Shown here: in pieces, positions 7,039 through 8,495 of the stretch
Layout of the letters: every line of letters begins with the position of its first letter
Position numbering within the stretch: position 1 is the first letter of the stretch
NCBI GenBank assembly: GCA_020631315.1
Contig: JAHDHM010000135.1
Coordinates: forward strand, 1-8,495
Direction: 5' to 3'
From: Acidimicrobiales bacterium
GTDB taxonomy: Bacteria > Actinomycetota > Acidimicrobiia > Acidimicrobiales > Poriferisodaliceae
DNA length: 8,495 nt
Notes under the pieces: generated by a model
What the model was told of the DNA's origin: nothing
What the model saw: only the letters and a program-made list of their open reading frames with translations
Database searches by the model: none
Translations under genes and position numbers: made by a program

Positions 7039-8495
7039 CCATCTGGCCCGGCCAGATGTACCCGCTCGGGTCCACCTTGACCGAGGAGGGCGTCAACTTC
7101 GCGGTCTACTCCGAGGTCGCCGAGCGGGTGGAGGTCTGCCTCTTCGACGACGAGGGCAACGAGACCCGGCACACGCTCCCCGAGGTCACGGCCTTCGTGC
7201 ACCACGGCCTCGTCCCCGGCCTCGGTGTCGGACAGCAGTACGGATTTCGCGTACACGGCCCGTGGGACCCGTCGGCGGGGGCGCTGTGCAACCCCGCGAA
7301 GTTGCTCCTCGACCCGTACGCGAAGGCCGTCCACGGAGAGCTGCGGTGGGGACGCGAGGTGTACGGCGGCACCGAGGACGACCCGTTCGAACTCGACCCG
7401 ACGGACAGTGCGGCGTACATGCCGAAGGCGGTCGTGATCGACCCGTCGTTCGACTGGGGTGACGACACACCCCCGAACAACGCGCTCCACGAGACGGTCA
7501 TCTACGAGACGCACGTTCGTGGCATGACGATGCAGCACCCCGACGTGCCCGAACACCTGCGTGGCACCTACGCGGGCATGGTGACGCCACCGATTCTCGA
7601 TCACCTGCTCGATCTCGGAGTCACCGCGGTCGAGCTGCTGCCGGTGCACCACTTCGTGTCCGAACACACGGTCGTGCAGCGAGGCCTCGTCAACTACTGG
7701 GGCTACAACTCGCTCGCCTATCTGGCGCCGCACGGCCCCTACAGCTCGGCGGGCGACTGTGGCCAACAGGTCGTCGAGTTCAAGGAGATGGTCAAGGCGT
7801 TCCACGCCGTGGGCATCGAAGTGATCCTCGACGTCGTCTACAACCACACCGCAGAAGGCAACCACCTCGGTCCGCAGTTGTCGTTGAAGGGGTTCGACAA
7901 CGCCGCGTACTACCGCCTGTCGCCCGAGGATCGGCGCTACCACGTCGACTTCACCGGCACCGGCAACAGCCTCAACATGCGCCACTCCCAGACGCTGCAG
8001 CTGATGATGGACAGCCTGCGGTACTGGATCCTCGACATGCACGTCGACGGATTCCGATTCGACCTCGCCGCGGCACTCGCCCGCGGATTGCACGAGGTGG
8101 ACCGCCTCTCGTCGTTCTTCGACCTCATCCACCAGGACCCGGTCATCAACGGCGTGAAGCTGATCGCCGAGCCGTGGGACGTCGGCGAAGGTGGCTACCA
8201 GGTGGGCAACTTCCCGCCGTTGTGGTCGGAGTGGAACGGCAAGTACCGCGACGGTGTCCGCGACTACTGGCGCAGCGCCGACGAGACCCTGGCCGACTTC
8301 GCCTACCGCCTGACCGGCAGTTCCGACCTGTACGCGTGGTCAGGCCGCCAGCCGTCGGCGAGCATCAACTTCGTCACCGCCCACGACGGATTCACCCTCG
8401 CCGACCTCGTCGCCTACGACCACAAGCACAACGCCGCGAACGCCGAGGACAACCGCGATGGAGAGTCCCACAACCGGTCGTGGAACTCCGGAGCC
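7035..8495 (+). CDS. glgX: Glycogen debranching enzyme GlgX (N-terminal 487 residues, cut by right edge)
   Basis: A GH13 isoamylase-type enzyme that hydrolyses the alpha-1,6 bonds of short branch stubs left by phosphorylase. The frame is open to the last base. A CBM48 N-terminal domain (~8-95) begins with [18 protein letters not shown]. The TIM barrel follows, with DVVYNHT (266-272), the nucleophile Asp343 in DGFRFDLA, acid/base Glu379 in IAEPWD, and transition-state Asp451 in TAHDGFTL. The visible part ends in the family's characteristic [14 protein letters not shown] segment. Family members are usually 650-720 residues, so about 200 are missing because of the window boundary. Spacing of the catalytic triad matches E. 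coli GlgX as I recall it (336/371/443). The ATG overlaps the glgP stop and has only a weak ribosome site, which fits coupled translation. It pairs functionally with GlgP for complete glycogen breakdown. Confidence 0.96.
   Translation, partial: MTIWPGQMYPLGSTLTEEGVNFAVYSEVAERVEVCLFDDEGNETRHTLPEVTAFVHHGLVPGLGVGQQYGFRVHGPWDPSAGALCNPAKLLLDPYAKAVHGELRWGREVYGGTEDDPFELDPTDSAAYMPKAVVIDPSFDWGDDTPPNNALHETVIYETHVRGMTMQHPDVPEHLRGTYAGMVTPPILDHLLDLGVTAVELLPVHHFVSEHTVVQRGLVNYWGYNSLAYLAPHGPYSSAGDCGQQVVEFKEMVKAFHAVGIEVILDVVYNHTAEGNHLGPQLSLKGFDNAAYYRLSPEDRRYHVDFTGTGNSLNMRHSQTLQLMMDSLRYWILDMHVDGFRFDLAAALARGLHEVDRLSSFFDLIHQDPVINGVKLIAEPWDVGEGGYQVGNFPPLWSEWNGKYRDGVRDYWRSADETLADFAYRLTGSSDLYAWSGRQPSASINFVTAHDGFTLADLVAYDHKHNAANAEDNRDGESHNRSWNSGA

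Noticed and set aside
6996..8132. 378-residue minus-strand open frame
   Set aside because: It lies antisense to GlgX, whose catalytic triad and CBM48 are clear; the translation is low-complexity and family-less.

Overview
The window looks like a piece of a high-GC actinobacterial chromosome. All real genes have strong G/C third-position bias, GTG/ATG starts and tight actinobacterial-style coupling. The protein style (Ltp2-like thiolase plus zinc-ribbon partner, short GT35 phosphorylase next to a GlgX-type debranching enzyme) would fit an Acidimicrobiia/Ilumatobacter-like organism. That assignment is inference from memory, not from a search. There are no RNA genes, CRISPR arrays or recognisable transposase genes.

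Layout. (1) Positions 1-164, minus strand: the N-terminal end of an unrecognised membrane protein that runs off the left edge. (2) Positions 165-427: a gene-free stretch rich in inverted repeats. A near-perfect 26-nt inverted repeat (139-164 against 351-376) encloses a perfect 9-bp hairpin. (3) Positions 428-985, minus: a small two-helix-type membrane protein whose reading frame appears broken by two compensating shifts about 105 nt apart. (4) Positions 1086-4772, minus: a compact three-gene operon transcribed leftward as thiolase-like protein, DUF35-type zinc-ribbon/OB-fold protein, then GH3 glycoside hydrolase (4-nt overlap, then a 1-nt gap). (5) Positions 4773-5043: a divergent intergenic region with an RBS on each side and a 7-bp hairpin in the thiolase leader. 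(6) Positions 5044-8495, plus: alpha-glucan phosphorylase (GlgP) overlapping by 4 nt with a glycogen debranching enzyme (GlgX) that is cut by the right edge.

How they work together. The right half is a glycogen/maltodextrin breakdown pair: GlgP releases glucose-1-phosphate from chain ends down to short branch stubs, and GlgX cuts those stubs at alpha-1,6 points. The left operon encodes a two-subunit acyl-CoA C-C bond enzyme of the thiolase/aldolase + DUF35 type, and, unusually, a cytoplasmic GH3 enzyme translated from the same message. That suggests a glycosylated substrate whose aglycone is processed as a CoA ester, but this is only a hypothesis. The least ordinary parts of the window are the GH3 linkage, the missing thiolase cysteines, and the inverted-repeat region around 139-376.
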